In this document: one piece after another, positions 1 to 7,777 of the stretch | How positions within the stretch are numbered: position 1 is the stretch's first letter | Layout of the letters: every line of letters begins with the position of its first letter | The notes under the pieces: model-generated | What the model was told of the DNA's origin: nothing | The model's input: the letters and a program-made list of their open reading frames with translations, nothing else | The model's database searches: none | Made by a program: the position numbers and the translations under genes | DNA from: Planctomycetota bacterium | GTDB lineage: Bacteria > Planctomycetota > Planctomycetia > Pirellulales > Pirellulaceae | Assembly: GCA_026692905.1 (NCBI GenBank) | Contig: JAPLNL010000098.1 | Coordinates: 1-64,000 of the forward strand | DNA: 64,000 nt | Direction: 5' to 3'

Positions 1-20
1 AATCAACTATCTGACTTCCC

Positions 21-46
21 AATTCACTAGCTTGCGCGTCGTGCTA
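21..46. repeat. Family A repeat, single arm
   Basis: One arm of the dispersed palindromic family A (ATTCACTAGCTTGCGCGTCG core, ending GTGCTA). The same arm recurs at about 14.65, 17.1-17.25, 48.4 and 59.5 kb. The opposite arm is not visible here, perhaps because it lies outside the window. A family-B-like motif (GAATCCAGCTGCGG, 54-67) follows directly. Confidence 0.8.
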
Positions 47-76
47 ATTTCTCGCGAATCCAGCTGCGGCAATGTC

Positions 77-652
77 CTACGTGCCATACCGAGCTCGAGC
101 AAATCGAGCTCGAACTTCTTCTGCGGAAACGCCTTCTGCAGACAACTGATACGCGTGTCGAACAGCAGCATCAAACATCACTACCATCCCGTAAACGCCA
201 ATCCCAATCGAAAATGGAGAGCAATAGCAGGTCAGTGAGGTGACTAAACCGCCAATCAATGAAACCAGTGTTAGCGTTCGGTTTTTGAACCAAAAACACA
301 AGATGCCGGTGATGACACGCAAAATGGAAAACAACAAGACAATGCTGCCGCCAATGCCGAAACCAATCGAAAGTCCAAAGATCAATTCGGGGGGCGGGGG
401 AGCAGCGGCACCGTTATTCATTCCGGGCATAATCACCGAAAACAAGAACGCATAAAAAACAAGAAACACCCCCATAGCCAATTCCATAAGTCCAAAAACG
501 ATTTGGAGAATCCCAACAATCGCCACCTGATTCACTAAACCGCTATAGACGGGCGATCTTTGTGCCCCGTGCGCAACCTGCGTTGCGGTGGCAAGATAAG
601 GATTAGCTGGCTGATCCGAGAATGGATTCACAGGCTGATCAGGAAGATTCAT
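77..652 (-). CDS. Small polytopic membrane protein of unknown function
   Basis: A 191-residue protein I do not recognise by family. The N-terminus is short and Asn/Pro-rich (NPFSDQPANPYL), followed by about four hydrophobic segments and a charged C-terminal tail rich in Ala, Glu and Arg. A Pro run (AAAPPPPEL) lies in the loop between the first and second membrane pairs. An alternative GTG start at 691 would overlap the stop of the upstream Dabb gene as GTGA and suggests coupling. I prefer the ATG at 652 because small planctomycete membrane proteins often begin with this Asn/Pro-rich stretch. It is the last gene of a three-gene minus-strand group. An inner-membrane location is likely; the function is unknown. 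Confidence 0.7.
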   Translation of the reverse strand: MNLPDQPVNPFSDQPANPYLATATQVAHGAQRSPVYSGLVNQVAIVGILQIVFGLMELAMGVFLVFYAFLFSVIMPGMNNGAAAPPPPELIFGLSIGFGIGGSIVLLFSILRVITGILCFWFKNRTLTLVSLIGGLVTSLTCYCSPFSIGIGVYGMVVMFDAAVRHAYQLSAEGVSAEEVRARFARARYGT

Positions 653-687
653 TCGGTGCTCATTTTTCCATTCGGCGGGCCCCCAAC

Positions 688-1119
688 TCACTCAGAAGCC
701 CAAAAGTCGATCACTTGAACCTTGTCGAGATGAGGTTTAAGCACTTCGACGAACTCTTTGTGCTTTGGATGCGGAAGATAAGCGTCCCTGTCCGCTTCAG
801 ATTTAAATGTCACAAGGAAACAATGCGTGAAACCATTGGCCAACCCCTCTGGGCTGTTGTCTGTTCCATACTCAAATGCTGCAACCTGCGGGATAGACGC
901 TTTCAACGAACGAAAAGCATTGACAACCTTCTGAACATCTGTCTTGCTACTCGAATCATTAAACTTAAAAAGAACCACGTGCCGAAGCATTTTAGCGGGC
1001 TTTTCCTGGGCTGAGCCAAATGGGAACACTGCAAAAGTCAACAAAAGAAAGGCTATGAGGCAAGCAACGATGCGCAGCTTTGATGGAAGCATATCCAGCT
1101 TGAATAGTAATCGAACCAT
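688..1119 (-). CDS. Exported Dabb (stress-responsive alpha/beta barrel) domain protein
   Basis: A 143-residue protein. Residues 1-38 form a signal peptide (KLRIVACLIAFLLLTFAVFP, cleavage near GSAQ). The rest is a Dabb domain: it opens with LRHVVLFKF, has a central FRSLKASIP and FEYGTD, and ends with HPKHKEFVEVLKPHL and VQVIDFW. Dabb domains are small dimeric ferredoxin-like barrels found in stress proteins and some polyketide cyclases, so the fold does not define a substrate here. The start at 1119 is preceded by AGGAG seven bases upstream, better than the longer reading frame from 1179. It follows the SAM-HAT-like gene and overlaps or closely precedes the membrane gene below it. Confidence 0.85.
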   Translation of the reverse strand: MVRLLFKLDMLPSKLRIVACLIAFLLLTFAVFPFGSAQEKPAKMLRHVVLFKFNDSSSKTDVQKVVNAFRSLKASIPQVAAFEYGTDNSPEGLANGFTHCFLVTFKSEADRDAYLPHPKHKEFVEVLKPHLDKVQVIDFWASE

Positions 1120-1172
1120 GCTATTCTCCTGATTATTATATTGGACTTGCGGAAAACCACCACGCGATAAGC

Positions 1173-1475
1173 CTACCATCGCACTTCAACACATGCACCT
1201 TTGGTGACTCCCAACATCATCGATGCAGAATCAGAGACCAAATGGAGCCGAAGCGGCTGCGCCGGTTCGACGATAGCAACAAGAGTCATCGAAGGTTGGT
1301 TGTGATTCGCGTCAAACAACCCATAGGTCTCATGCTCATTGTCGACCACGATTTTGGTATCGGTCGTTCGACTTACGCCAGCGAGCTGGGCTTCGCTGAT
1401 ATCAGTAATCAAGTCACCGTCGTCGCTGACTTGTACAATTTTGCCATGTATTTTCGTTACCACAGATATCCGCAA
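1173..1475 (-). CDS. Stand-alone SAM hydroxide adenosyltransferase C-terminal domain
   Basis: A 100-residue protein resembling only the C-terminal beta domain of the DUF62/SAM-dependent chlorinase-fluorinase family: GKIVQVSDDGDLITDIS matches the family's G-x-V-x-x-x-D-x-F-GNLITNI strand. The end (SASMMLGVTKGACVEV) matches the usual Ala-x-x-Leu-Gly-x-x-x-Gly-Asp-x-Val close. The N-terminal catalytic domain is absent, and in characterised members the SAM site lies at the interface of both domains, so hydrolase activity is doubtful. The start is uncertain: position 1475 is TTG, with a GTG at 1463 as alternative. It is first in the group with the Dabb and membrane genes. Confidence 0.7.
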   Translation of the reverse strand: MRISVVTKIHGKIVQVSDDGDLITDISEAQLAGVSRTTDTKIVVDNEHETYGLFDANHNQPSMTLVAIVEPAQPLRLHLVSDSASMMLGVTKGACVEVRW

Positions 1476-1793
1476 TCCTGTCTCGCGTCGAATTCCCCTT
1501 TAAAACCGCTCTAGCGATCTTGCCCGAATAGGTGGACGTGGACATTGATTTTAGCAGATTGAAATGGTAGCAAAGAGGTTGAGCCAAAAATTAATTTCGG
1601 CGTCAAGTCGATTTTTTTTCTTGGCAAGCCAACGAGCCTGGCGTCGGTTCAATGAGATACTCGTCAGAAAATCCTAGCCTCCAGTGCTTCGGATGCAAAC
1701 TGGAGGCGGAACGTGTTCAATTGCGAATCGAACTGCTTTGAGGGTAACAGGAGGCCCTGCAACCCTCGCAAAACAGAAGCCTGTCAACCAAAC
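1476..1793. other. Gene-free stretch, cold-shock gene to SAM-HAT-like gene
   Basis: No coding sequence is seen. It holds the cold-shock gene terminator at its right end and a second imperfect hairpin at about 1678-1709 (arms GCCTCCAGT and ACTGGAGGC), followed on the minus strand by TAGGATTTT, possibly a back-up terminator. The promoter of the group beginning at 1475 should lie near 1500-1560, but no convincing -35/-10 pair was found. Confidence 0.5.
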
Positions 1794-1805
1794 CTAAACA
1801 GGCTT
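1777..1805 (-). terminator. Rho-independent terminator overlapping the cold-shock stop codon
   Basis: On the minus strand AAGCCTGT pairs with ACAGGCTT around a 13-base loop and is followed by CTGTTTTG. The left arm contains the last codons of the cold-shock gene, so the stop codon sits inside the hairpin. Confidence 0.65.
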
Positions 1806-1991
1806 TACGTTTTCAGCGCAAGGTCCTTTTGGGCCTTTTCCCTCGGTATAGGAGACTTTTTGGCCTTCATGCAACTCATTAAAAGTTGCGCCCTTTACGC
1901 TCGACGAATGAAAAAACAAATCCTTGCCGCCGCCGACGTTGATGAACCCGAAACCCTTGTCCGTCAACTTTTTGATGCTACCTTCGGCCAT
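1794..1991 (-). CDS. Cold-shock domain protein (CspA family)
   Basis: A 65-residue single cold-shock domain, the usual family size. The RNA-binding motifs are clear: RNP1 KGFGFI at residues 12-17 and RNP2 DLFFHSS at 24-30. Such proteins bind single-stranded RNA or DNA and act as RNA chaperones in the cytoplasm. The ATG at 1991 is preceded by GAAGGAAGAG, a strong Shine-Dalgarno sequence. About 190 bases upstream are free of genes, long enough for the structured leader common in csp genes, although no leader element could be identified by eye. Monocistronic, with its own terminator at 1777-1805. Confidence 0.93.
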   Translation of the reverse strand: MAEGSIKKLTDKGFGFINVGGGKDLFFHSSSVKGATFNELHEGQKVSYTEGKGPKGPCAENVKPV

Positions 1992-2183
1992 AACAACTCT
2001 TCCTTCAAATAATAGAACCGAACGCCGCCGTCAAACATTGTTGGCCGTACGTCCATTTGTTCATGGACAGAGTGTACCGTGATATCGCTCAAAAACGCAT
2101 AAGAACTTGCGATGACACGATTTTAATGGCAAAAAAGCGGTTTTAACCAGATTACTCAACCCATTCGTGACTCGGGAGTGCGA

Positions 2184-3035
2184 TCAATCGGATTGATCGT
2201 CCAATCCAAACGGAATGGCATTGAACTCGATCGGATGCTGCCCAGAACCAACATCCTGCCCGGTTTCGATGCCATAGTGAACCGCTCGAATGGCATGATC
2301 CACCGACCATTTTAAATCTTGCCCAATGGCTAGCCCTCCAACAATCGCAGCGGAAAGCACGCATCCCGTTCCATGCGGATTCCGTTTTTTCAATCGAGGG
2401 AGATGAAAGGCAATGTTCTCGGTACCCAACCCAAGAATATTGACTGAAACTCCATCGACCTCGCCAAGCTTCAAAAGAACATTCCTTGCACCTAGCTCGT
2501 GCAAAATCCGAATTGCGTTAGCTACCGAGCTAGAGTCGTTAGGATTGATCGGCTCGCCGCAAAGTCTCTCGGCCTCGAAGCGATTGGGAGTGACCAAGTA
2601 AGCCATGGGTAACAACTGCTTGGCCATAACCTGGATGGCATCGGCTGGCAGCAAGGCATCTCCATGCTTGCTGATCATGACTGGATCAACAATCAAGGGA
2701 AACGAAAATTCCTTGGCCCTTTCCGCCACAGCTTGAATCATGGCTGCATTTCCCAGGGCGCCCGTCTTCGCTGCTCGGGGCGGTATGTCCGAAACGACTG
2801 CATCGATCTGCGCAACAACAAAGTCCGTCGAAAGAACCTCAATCGCACGCACACCAAGCGTGTTTTGGACGGTCAGCAATGTAATCACACCAGTCCCGTA
2901 CGCTCCAATCTGCTGAAACGTCTTAATGTCCGCCTGCAAACCTGCTCCACCCGATGGGTCGGAACCGGCGATTGTCAGAGCGTTTGCGTTGCGAAAAAGA
3001 GTCAGTTGACGAGATGCTTGCGTTTTTCGAATCAT
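2184..3035 (-). CDS. thiD: Hydroxymethylpyrimidine/phosphomethylpyrimidine kinase
   Basis: A 283-residue ribokinase-fold enzyme that phosphorylates HMP and then HMP-phosphate to HMP-diphosphate in thiamine synthesis. Visible are the substrate loop TIAGSDPSGGAGLQADI (21-37), the inner motif VDPVMISKHGDALL, the VTPN nucleotide-side motif and the anion-hole/catalytic segment GTGCVLSAA from residue 222. Its length is close to the E. coli enzyme. It starts 27 bases after the metal-ABC ATPase stop and probably belongs to that transcript; no TPP riboswitch could fit between. No other thi gene is in the window. Confidence 0.93.
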   Translation of the reverse strand: MIRKTQASRQLTLFRNANALTIAGSDPSGGAGLQADIKTFQQIGAYGTGVITLLTVQNTLGVRAIEVLSTDFVVAQIDAVVSDIPPRAAKTGALGNAAMIQAVAERAKEFSFPLIVDPVMISKHGDALLPADAIQVMAKQLLPMAYLVTPNRFEAERLCGEPINPNDSSSVANAIRILHELGARNVLLKLGEVDGVSVNILGLGTENIAFHLPRLKKRNPHGTGCVLSAAIVGGLAIGQDLKWSVDHAIRAVHYGIETGQDVGSGQHPIEFNAIPFGLDDQSD

Positions 3036-3062
3036 GGTTGAATTGAGTATCGGACTAGGAGC

Positions 3063-3842
3063 CTACTGAGACAAACTTCGACGACGCATGGCTTCTGTGA
3101 CTTCTTCCAGCAAAGTCAACCGACCTCCATAGGTTCGACGCAGGTTATCCGGAGTAAACGTGGTTTGCATCGCCCCCCATGCTACAGCTCTCACGTTGAG
3201 CAAAATGAGATGATCGAAGTACTCTGGGACCGTGTGCAAATCATGATGGACCACCAAAATCGTTTTCCCTCGCGATTGCTGATGACGCAGAACTTGAATA
3301 ATGGATTGTTCGGTGGCTGCATCGACGGCAGCGAACGGCTCATCCATCAGAAACACATTTGCCGATTGAACGAGTGCTCGCGCCAAAAAAGTACGTTGTT
3401 GTTGGCCGCCCGATAGCTGGCTTATCTGGCGATCTGCAAGTTCCGCAATTCCGACTTGCTCCAAAGCGTCCATAGACCGCTTGTGATGCTCTTTGCGAAC
3501 AGGCATAAACCAACCAATCTCACGATACAATCCCATCGTAACGACATCGAGTACTGTCGCTGGAAAATCCCAATCGACGGACTCGCGTTGCGGTACATAA
3601 GCGATATGCTGCCGCTGCATCGCAAGCGGCTCGCCATGAATCTCAATCGTTCCCGAAATACGCGGAACCATGTCCATGATCGATTTGATCAACGTGCTTT
3701 TGCCTGCCCCATTTGGACCGACCAAGCCCACCAGAGTTCCTTGAGGTATCGAAAGATTGATTTCCCAAAGCACGGGCTTTCGTTGATAGGCGACTGTCAA
3801 ATCAGCAATGCGGATCGCAGTCTTCGGTTCGTTGTCCGTCAT
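3063..3842 (-). CDS. Manganese/zinc ABC transporter ATP-binding protein
   Basis: A 259-residue ABC ATPase of the TroB/MntB/ZnuC type. Walker [10 protein letters not shown] at 42-50, Q-loop region [20 protein letters not shown] at 82-101, signature LSGGQQQR at 143-150, Walker B FLMDEP at 164-169, D-loop, and the switch His in VVHHD near 199. The [13 protein letters not shown] stretch is characteristic of the Mn/Zn/Fe importer ATPases. It overlaps the upstream lipoprotein gene by four bases (ATGA), so the two are coupled. The expected membrane permease is not next to it; thiD follows instead. A permease of this family lies at the opposite edge of the window. Confidence 0.92.
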   Translation of the reverse strand: MTDNEPKTAIRIADLTVAYQRKPVLWEINLSIPQGTLVGLVGPNGAGKSTLIKSIMDMVPRISGTIEIHGEPLAMQRQHIAYVPQRESVDWDFPATVLDVVTMGLYREIGWFMPVRKEHHKRSMDALEQVGIAELADRQISQLSGGQQQRTFLARALVQSANVFLMDEPFAAVDAATEQSIIQVLRHQQSRGKTILVVHHDLHTVPEYFDHLILLNVRAVAWGAMQTTFTPDNLRRTYGGRLTLLEEVTEAMRRRSLSQ

Positions 3843-4813
3843 TCTGTCGGCTCGCCGCCTAGTGCTTTGGTTATAATTCTAAAATTATGCTTCATCATGC
3901 CTTCGTAGGTCTCGGCATCGCTGCCTATCGGCCCCATCGCATCGGAGTAAAGTTCACCACCAATTGAGACGGTGGTCTTCTTTTCCGCCGCCCCCTCCAT
4001 GATCGAATGCACCGATTTGGGTGGAACGCTCGACTCAACAAACACTGACGGGATCTTTTTCTCGACTAGCATATCTACCAACTCACGTATGCGTCTCAAT
4101 CCAGCTTCTGATGAAGTCGAAACCCCCTGAATCCCTTCAACCTGCAATCCATAACGCCTCCCGAAATAGCGGAACGCATCGTGGGATGTGATCAAGATTC
4201 GCTGGTGGGTAGGAATGGTTTCTATCCAACGCTTCCCAAGTGCATCCAGCTTGCCCAATCGATCTCGAAGCTGACTGGCCCGCTCCGTAAAGACTTCCGA
4301 TTGCGATGGGATGCGTTCCTTGAGTTCTCTTTCGATTAACTGAGTCGCGGCGGACCATAATGTAACGTCCATCCAGATATGCGGATCAGCGGTTTCGTGC
4401 TCCGGATCGCCTAGCGCGGATTCCTTGGGAATCGCGTCCGCGAGAGCGATATGTTTTTTTTTGCCTATCGGTTTGAGGCTCAGCAAATCGCTCATGCGTC
4501 CTTCGAGCTTAAAGCCATTATAGAAAACAACATCCGCAGCACGTATTGCTTTTACATCGTCTGTGTTCGGGCGATACAAATGCGGATCGACCCCATCGCG
4601 CATCAACTGCTCCACATGCACTTGTTCGCCTCCGATTTGACGGACCATGTCAGCTACCATGCCTGTCGTGGCAACCACAACTAACTTGCCGGAATGGGAT
4701 GGAGCCTTGGCAGTTGAAGAGTCTGTCGAATCGCAACCTGGCAAGGCCATCAAGCAAAGCAGATTCCCACAAAAAAGAACCGGGGAGATGAAAGCGATGA
4801 TTCGTCTAGTCAA
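3839..4813 (-). CDS. TroA-like metal-binding lipoprotein of an ABC importer
   Basis: A 324-residue cluster-9 (ZnuA/TroA) binding protein. A lipobox LPGC puts the lipidated Cys at residue 27. Likely metal ligands are His78 (DPHLY), His145 (DPHIW), His211 (TSHDAF) and Asp291 (YSDAMG). Their spacing of 67, 66 and 80 residues almost matches treponemal TroA, whose ligands are three His and one Asp, and argues for zinc or manganese. The His-rich loop of ZnuA is missing. The start is TTG at 4813; an upstream ATG is out of frame. It is first gene of the operon with the ATPase and thiD; see the promoter entry. Confidence 0.9.
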   Translation of the reverse strand: MTRRIIAFISPVLFCGNLLCLMALPGCDSTDSSTAKAPSHSGKLVVVATTGMVADMVRQIGGEQVHVEQLMRDGVDPHLYRPNTDDVKAIRAADVVFYNGFKLEGRMSDLLSLKPIGKKKHIALADAIPKESALGDPEHETADPHIWMDVTLWSAATQLIERELKERIPSQSEVFTERASQLRDRLGKLDALGKRWIETIPTHQRILITSHDAFRYFGRRYGLQVEGIQGVSTSSEAGLRRIRELVDMLVEKKIPSVFVESSVPPKSVHSIMEGAAEKKTTVSIGGELYSDAMGPIGSDAETYEGMMKHNFRIITKALGGEPTE

Positions 4814-4857
4814 TTTCTTGATCGATTCATGAAAAAAGTTGGTGCGTCGGAAGTTTT

Positions 4858-4894
4858 ACTTTACCCTGCGCTAACATTCAGTCAACCAGTTGAC
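4858..4894 (-). promoter_or_regulatory. Putative promoter with inverted-repeat operator over the -35 box
   Basis: On the minus strand TTGACT (4880-4885) and TAAAGT (4858-4863) are separated by 16 bases, a fair sigma-70 promoter for the metal ABC operon. A perfect inverted repeat GTCAAC-CA-GTTGAC (4881-4894) covers the -35 box, so a bound repressor would block transcription. It does not match a standard MntR, DtxR, Fur or Zur box that I know. Sites and start point are inferred. Confidence 0.35.
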
Positions 4895-4989
4895 GACCTG
4901 CTAAAGCCTACCTCAACCCAAAGCGCAAGCAAGGGACTGGAGATCTCCGTTATTGGCTCAATAGGCCGGCGATGGCAGGCACTCTTCAC

Positions 4990-5727
4990 CTAAACCAACG
5001 AATCAAAACCTTTCATACCAAGGGGTTCCTTCGAAGCGAACGGTTCTCCATAGCGTACACCAATGGCTTTACCCCAGAAAGCGGCTTCTTCCCGAAGTCG
5101 TTCGGTAAAGTTTGGCGGTTCCGAGGAACGACCAGCGACGAACTGGCTTTGATACGCATCTATTGATGCCGCTTTTGCTGGCCATTGTTCCGTGATGTCC
5201 AATATAAACGAGGGTTGCGGGATCATCTTAAGATGGATGCAGTAGTAATAGTAAATCCGCTCGGGGTGATAAGGCTGACCGGCAAGATCGCTCTTGGAAA
5301 GCTTGCTCCAAAACCGAGCAGCTTCCACCAACTCTGTGGCTGCAACGTGGTCTGGATGCGCATCGGACCAGTACGGAGCGAAAATCCATCTCGGCCGTGT
5401 CAGCCGAAAGAGGCCAGCAAGCCGATGTCGATTTTGAAGTGTCGCCTCCAGAAATCGATTCCTCATCCCCAAATTGTATCGCCAAGGACTTCCTATCGCG
5501 ACATTGGCGATCGCGGTTTCGGACGCCCGAATCTCAAGAGTGCCATGCGGTGTCGGCTCGCCGCTGGTCAAGTCTACAATTCCTACCCTTCGCCCTTGCT
5601 GAAGCATTTTGCAAATAGCACCACCCATTCCAAGCTCCGCATCGTCCGGATGCGGCGCAACTACCAAGACATCTAGCGGTTGGGTAACATCTGGCAAGCC
5701 TGGGAAATCATTCTGCGATGCGTTCAT
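4990..5727 (-). CDS. bshB1: PIG-L family deacetylase, BshB1 type
   Basis: A 245-residue zinc-dependent N-acetylglucosaminyl deacetylase. Metal site PHPDDAELGMGG (25-36) and second motif DAHPDH (122-127) are intact. The VDLTSGEPTPHGT stretch and the ending YGEPFASKEPLG are typical of BshB1, which deacetylates GlcNAc-malate in bacillithiol synthesis. It overlaps coaB by four bases (ATGA) and is the last gene of the yicC-gmk-rpoZ-coaC-coaB operon. The partner genes bshA and bshC are not in this window, so a bacillithiol role is an inference; other PIG-L substrates remain possible. Confidence 0.8.
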   Translation of the reverse strand: MNASQNDFPGLPDVTQPLDVLVVAPHPDDAELGMGGAICKMLQQGRRVGIVDLTSGEPTPHGTLEIRASETAIANVAIGSPWRYNLGMRNRFLEATLQNRHRLAGLFRLTRPRWIFAPYWSDAHPDHVAATELVEAARFWSKLSKSDLAGQPYHPERIYYYYCIHLKMIPQPSFILDITEQWPAKAASIDAYQSQFVAGRSSEPPNFTERLREEAAFWGKAIGVRYGEPFASKEPLGMKGFDSLV

Positions 5728-6368
5728 TGAGACCGTTCAACTAAGTGTTTTTGGATTTGCAAAAGAATGCCGCGAGCAACTTCTTGCTTAGGACCATTGA
5801 ACTGCCCAACAATCGAACCGTCTCGCAAGATAACTTCCACAGAGTTGTCTTCTGAATTCATGGCCTCAGCGCTGTTCGAAACCATCATGTCACAGCACTT
5901 GCGAGACATTTTGATGATGGCTCGAAACCGAACATCTTCGGTTTCCAATGCGAAACCAACGACCCACTGTTTTGGCCCTTTGGAGGCGCCCAAAGTCGCG
6001 ATGATATCCGGTGTTTCGATCAAGGCTAGCTGCAACCCCTCGCCTGTCTTTGAAAGCTTGTGACTTTCGATATGCCGGGGCATGTAGTCGCACGGCGCCG
6101 CGGCCCCGATTAAACCATCGGCACTTTGGTATGCAAGCCGCGTCGCATCAAGCATCTCTTGAGTGGTAATCACATCGACTACCTTAGCAGCAGACGGATA
6201 AGCAACGCTAACGGGCCCGCTGATGATGGTGACTTCGTGCCCAAGCTCAAGGGTCGCTTGCGCTAAAGCAGCACCCATGCGTCCACTGGAGCCATTGGTC
6301 AGATATCGGACGGGGTCCAAGTATTGTCTGGTCGGTCCCGAAGTGATAACAATGCGAGCCATGAGCAT
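5724..6368 (-). CDS. coaB: Phosphopantothenate-cysteine ligase (separate CoaB)
   Basis: A 214-residue protein covering only the CoaB half of the usual CoaBC. The family opening ITSGPTRQYLDPVRYLTN and SSGRMG is at 8-31; further on come the Lys-containing HKLSKTG and the LIETPDI motif. It joins 4'-phosphopantothenate to cysteine, using CTP in most bacteria. It lies directly downstream of coaC, so the two steps are encoded side by side but as separate proteins. The ATG at 6362 is an equally good start. Its 3' end overlaps the deacetylase start. Confidence 0.88.
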   Translation of the reverse strand: MLMARIVITSGPTRQYLDPVRYLTNGSSGRMGAALAQATLELGHEVTIISGPVSVAYPSAAKVVDVITTQEMLDATRLAYQSADGLIGAAAPCDYMPRHIESHKLSKTGEGLQLALIETPDIIATLGASKGPKQWVVGFALETEDVRFRAIIKMSRKCCDMMVSNSAEAMNSEDNSVEVILRDGSIVGQFNGPKQEVARGILLQIQKHLVERSQ

Positions 6369-6383
6369 CTTCGAGGGAAAGTG

Positions 6384-6917
6384 TTACGCCAAGAACGGTT
6401 CACAAGCGGAGAGAATGGCTTCGGGTTCTGACATGCGACCTTCGCCCATCCGGCGACACGAAAGCCAACCGGAGTCAGGTCCGACAATGCGAACTCCATC
6501 CGCTTTCAATTGATCCACATTGCGAACCACCGCCGGTTTCTCCCACATCGGAGCGCTCATTGCGGGCGCAAATACAATCGGACACTCCATATTAAGGTAC
6601 AGGGTCGAGAGCAAACAATCCGCTAGGCCGAATGCACAGCTTGCAATGATGTGAGCTGTCGCCGGAGCAACGATAAAAAGCTTGCAGTCGGTCGCCAATT
6701 CAATGTGCGGTCCGAGTGGATACCGAGAATCGAACGCGCTAATCACCGGAGCTCGGTCGCATAACGCCGAGAAAGTTGCAACCCCAATGAACTTCTCGGC
6801 AGCCTCGGTCATGACAACAGATACGTCCAGACCGCGTTGAGCCAAGCGGCTAACCAGAGCCGCTGATTTGAATGCGGCGATGCCGCCAGAAATCCCTACA
6901 ACGACGCGTTGACTCAT
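6384..6917 (-). CDS. coaC: Phosphopantothenoylcysteine decarboxylase (separate CoaC)
   Basis: A 177-residue flavoprotein of the HFCD family that decarboxylates 4'-phosphopantothenoyl-cysteine using FMN. Active-site His71 (GPHIELA) and Cys154 (GWLSCRRMGEGRM) align with His75 and Cys158 of E. coli Dfp at a constant offset of four. At the same offset the conserved Asn125 of the PAMN motif is Ser121 here (PAMSAPMW). The ATG at 6917 has AAGGA just upstream, inside the end of rpoZ, five bases away. With the ligase next door it makes phosphopantetheine for CoA. Confidence 0.88.
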   Translation of the reverse strand: MSQRVVVGISGGIAAFKSAALVSRLAQRGLDVSVVMTEAAEKFIGVATFSALCDRAPVISAFDSRYPLGPHIELATDCKLFIVAPATAHIIASCAFGLADCLLSTLYLNMECPIVFAPAMSAPMWEKPAVVRNVDQLKADGVRIVGPDSGWLSCRRMGEGRMSEPEAILSACEPFLA

Positions 6918-6922
6918 CGTCC

Positions 6923-7186
6923 TTAAAGGTCGCTTGTATCCAAGTCGAGCAAATCGCCGAGGTCCGCTGTTTCGCTGAGCACCTTGAGTTCACCCGAAGT
7001 GGTCAAGTAGATCTTGTCTTGCAAAATCTCTTGGATCACAACTTCCATTTTGTCATCGGTATTCATTTCCACCAAAGGCCGACTGCCACGGTTGATTTGA
7101 ACCAAACGCTTTTGGATGAGCGTGGACAACTTAAAGCGACCGCCAACCTTGTTGACGATGAACTCTTCTTTCAATTCTTCGAGCAT
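6923..7186 (-). CDS. rpoZ: RNA polymerase omega subunit
   Basis: An 87-residue omega subunit that helps assemble and stabilise the polymerase beta' subunit. Visible is the core [19 protein letters not shown] followed by a helix ending in MEVVIQEIL. The ATG at 7186 has AAGGAG twelve bases upstream, better than the longer frame from 7225. This start places its first 16 bases within the end of gmk, so translation is probably coupled. The order gmk-rpoZ-coaBC is common in bacteria, which supports the call for a short and divergent protein. Confidence 0.87.
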   Translation of the reverse strand: MLEELKEEFIVNKVGGRFKLSTLIQKRLVQINRGSRPLVEMNTDDKMEVVIQEILQDKIYLTTSGELKVLSETADLGDLLDLDTSDL

Positions 7187-7767
7187 GGGACCTTTTCTCC
7201 TTGGTACTGAACGAGCAATTTGCACAATTGCTGAACAGTTGTATCGATCTCGTCGTTTATGACTTCATGTGTATAGTGATGCCGGAGAGACAGTTCCTCC
7301 GCCGCTACATCCAACCTTCTTTGGATCGAGTCTTGGGAATCGGTACCGCGATTGCGAAGCCGTTTCTCAAGTTCGGCCATTGAGCCCGGGTGGACAAAGA
7401 TGGTGATCGCTTGCGGATAGCCTTGCAAAACCGCAAGAGCCCCTTGGACATCAATCTCTAATAATACCCACTTCCCTTCGCTTAAGCCAGCCGAAACCAC
7501 GTTTCGGAGAGTGCCATACCAATACCCACGACCAAAAACCTCCTTGCACTCCAAAAACTCCCCGGCCTGACGCTTGGCCTGGAATTCATCGTCGGTCAGA
7601 AAAATGTAGTCCCTACCGTTTTCCTCTCCCGGACGAGGAGGACGCGTGGTGGCCGAAACACTCAAAACCAATGGCAACCCCGAATCGACCATCAATCGCT
7701 GAACTACGGTCGATTTTCCGGACCCAGACGGCCCCGAGATAATGATAAGATTGCCTGGAATGGTCAT
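7171..7767 (-). CDS. gmk: Guanylate kinase
   Basis: A 198-residue enzyme phosphorylating GMP to GDP. P-loop GPSGSGKST at 12-20, the GMP-binding [17 protein letters not shown] stretch at about 39-55, GRGYWYGT and [10 protein letters not shown] follow in the normal order. Length is normal for the family. It starts 10 bases after yicC ends; a GGAG lies 13 bases before the ATG. It is part of the yicC-to-bshB1 operon. Confidence 0.95.
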   Translation of the reverse strand: MTIPGNLIIISGPSGSGKSTVVQRLMVDSGLPLVLSVSATTRPPRPGEENGRDYIFLTDDEFQAKRQAGEFLECKEVFGRGYWYGTLRNVVSAGLSEGKWVLLEIDVQGALAVLQGYPQAITIFVHPGSMAELEKRLRNRGTDSQDSIQRRLDVAAEELSLRHHYTHEVINDEIDTTVQQLCKLLVQYQGEKVPCSKN

Positions 7768-7777
7768 AATTCAACGT

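Noticed and set aside
3036-3062. TPP riboswitch before thiD
   Set aside because: Only 27 bases separate thiD from the ATPase gene, too short for the aptamer.
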